From contig OY757026.1 of assembly GCA_963580285.1 (NCBI GenBank), positions 45,315,431 to 45,379,430 on the forward strand: a stretch of 64,000 nt of DNA. The letters are read 5' to 3'. This document shows positions 63,770-64,000 of this stretch, piece after piece. The notes below the pieces were generated by a model. It had not been told where the DNA came from, ran no database searches, and was given only the letters and a program-made list of their open reading frames with translations. Every line of letters starts with the position of its first letter. The stretch's first letter is position 1. This DNA comes from Lucinisca nassula (Eukaryota; Mollusca; Bivalvia; Lucinida; Lucinidae). The position numbers were made by a program, and so were the translations under genes.

Positions 63770-63870
63770 GGTTGATCTTGTGCAGACAAGATATTATCTT
63801 GTTTGTACAACTTAATATCTTGTGCGCACAAGATAAATGCGCACAAGATAGCTTGTGCATGTAAATTACT
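63770..63870. repeat. Palindromic ~22-mer array fragment
   Basis: CTTGTGCGCACAAGATA and related palindromes, as in 43009-43571, with the same 'gcatgtaaatta' end. Only four to five units remain. Confidence 0.6.
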
Positions 63871-64000
63871 ATCAGGTTAGGTAACTCTTCTATATCTGTT
63901 GTTAAAATACTCCTCAATGCTACTCTTCAATGCTAGAGTTACTGTTACTGATTATTCTTAACTGTGACGTCATGAACGTCATGGAAACGACGTAACGTCA
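63871..64000. other. No gene recognised
   Basis: Short end segment with 'acgtcatgaacgtcatgg' direct repeats. Confidence 0.4.

Overview
This window looks like AT-rich intergenic or intronic DNA from an invertebrate animal, most likely a bivalve mollusc. No complete host protein-coding gene is visible. The bivalve inference rests on a 3.9 kb element at 39061-42930 with the layout of the bivalve 'pearl' (Helitron/HINE-like) family: 166-bp core repeats, a GACG microsatellite and a terminal hairpin. It also rests on the density of tRNA-derived SINEs, foldback MITEs and Penelope-like retroelement (PLE) fragments. The species cannot be fixed by eye. Nearly every open reading frame above 60 codons is a chance frame in a repeat or a piece of a decayed retroelement. 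The only host-like coding signals are one candidate signal-peptide exon (45734-45845, minus) and a small ATG-led frame (44186-44286, plus).

The main theme is a hammerhead-ribozyme retroelement system. A ~255-261 nt unit occurs as monomers, partial dimers and diverged relatives at 1882-2141, 5156-5643, 6999-7440, 11757-12005, 12955-13332, 31377-31676, 51286-51626 and 56995-57275. In two units (13038-13083 minus and 31566-31611 plus) every conserved hammerhead position I can check is present: stem I, CTGATGA, stem II, GAAA, a short palindromic stem III and a GTA cleavage site. One insertion starts exactly at the predicted cleavage point, and another is exactly one monomer with a 5-bp target duplication. 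This matches retrozyme-like satellites moved by a PLE-type reverse transcriptase, and PLE copies lie throughout the window.

Layout. 1-8 kb: core-repeat element, a block with inverted ends, SINEs, foldback MITEs and ribozyme satellites. 8-14 kb: PLE 3' ends, a tRNA-SINE, ribozyme families B and C. 14.4-21.6 kb: PLE reverse-transcriptase copies, one split by a 2.45 kb TG...CA element with a 5-bp target duplication. 24-30.4 kb: a nest in which a tandem-repeat element holds a BEL/Pao-like LTR element, which holds a hAT-like DNA element, which holds further repeats. 31-34 kb: an exon-like minisatellite with a ribozyme unit inside, a 314-bp duplication and long hairpins. 34-38 kb: PLE ends, a SINE with a 13-bp duplication, MITEs. 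39-43.6 kb: the pearl-like element with a PLE inside, then a TIR-bounded element built of palindromic ~22-mers. 44-49 kb: the lowest repeat density and the best place for host exons. 49.5-56.5 kb: a PLE split by a ribozyme satellite, then a decayed LINE carrying two antisense PLE insertions, one of which shows strand-biased clustered A-to-G change suggestive of RNA editing fixed into DNA. 56.5-64 kb: MITEs, SINEs, a 74-bp satellite.

How the parts may work together (inference): a PLE reverse transcriptase probably supplied the copying activity for the ribozyme satellites, and LINE machinery for the tRNA-derived SINEs. No copy here encodes an intact enzyme, so the window is a record of past activity.
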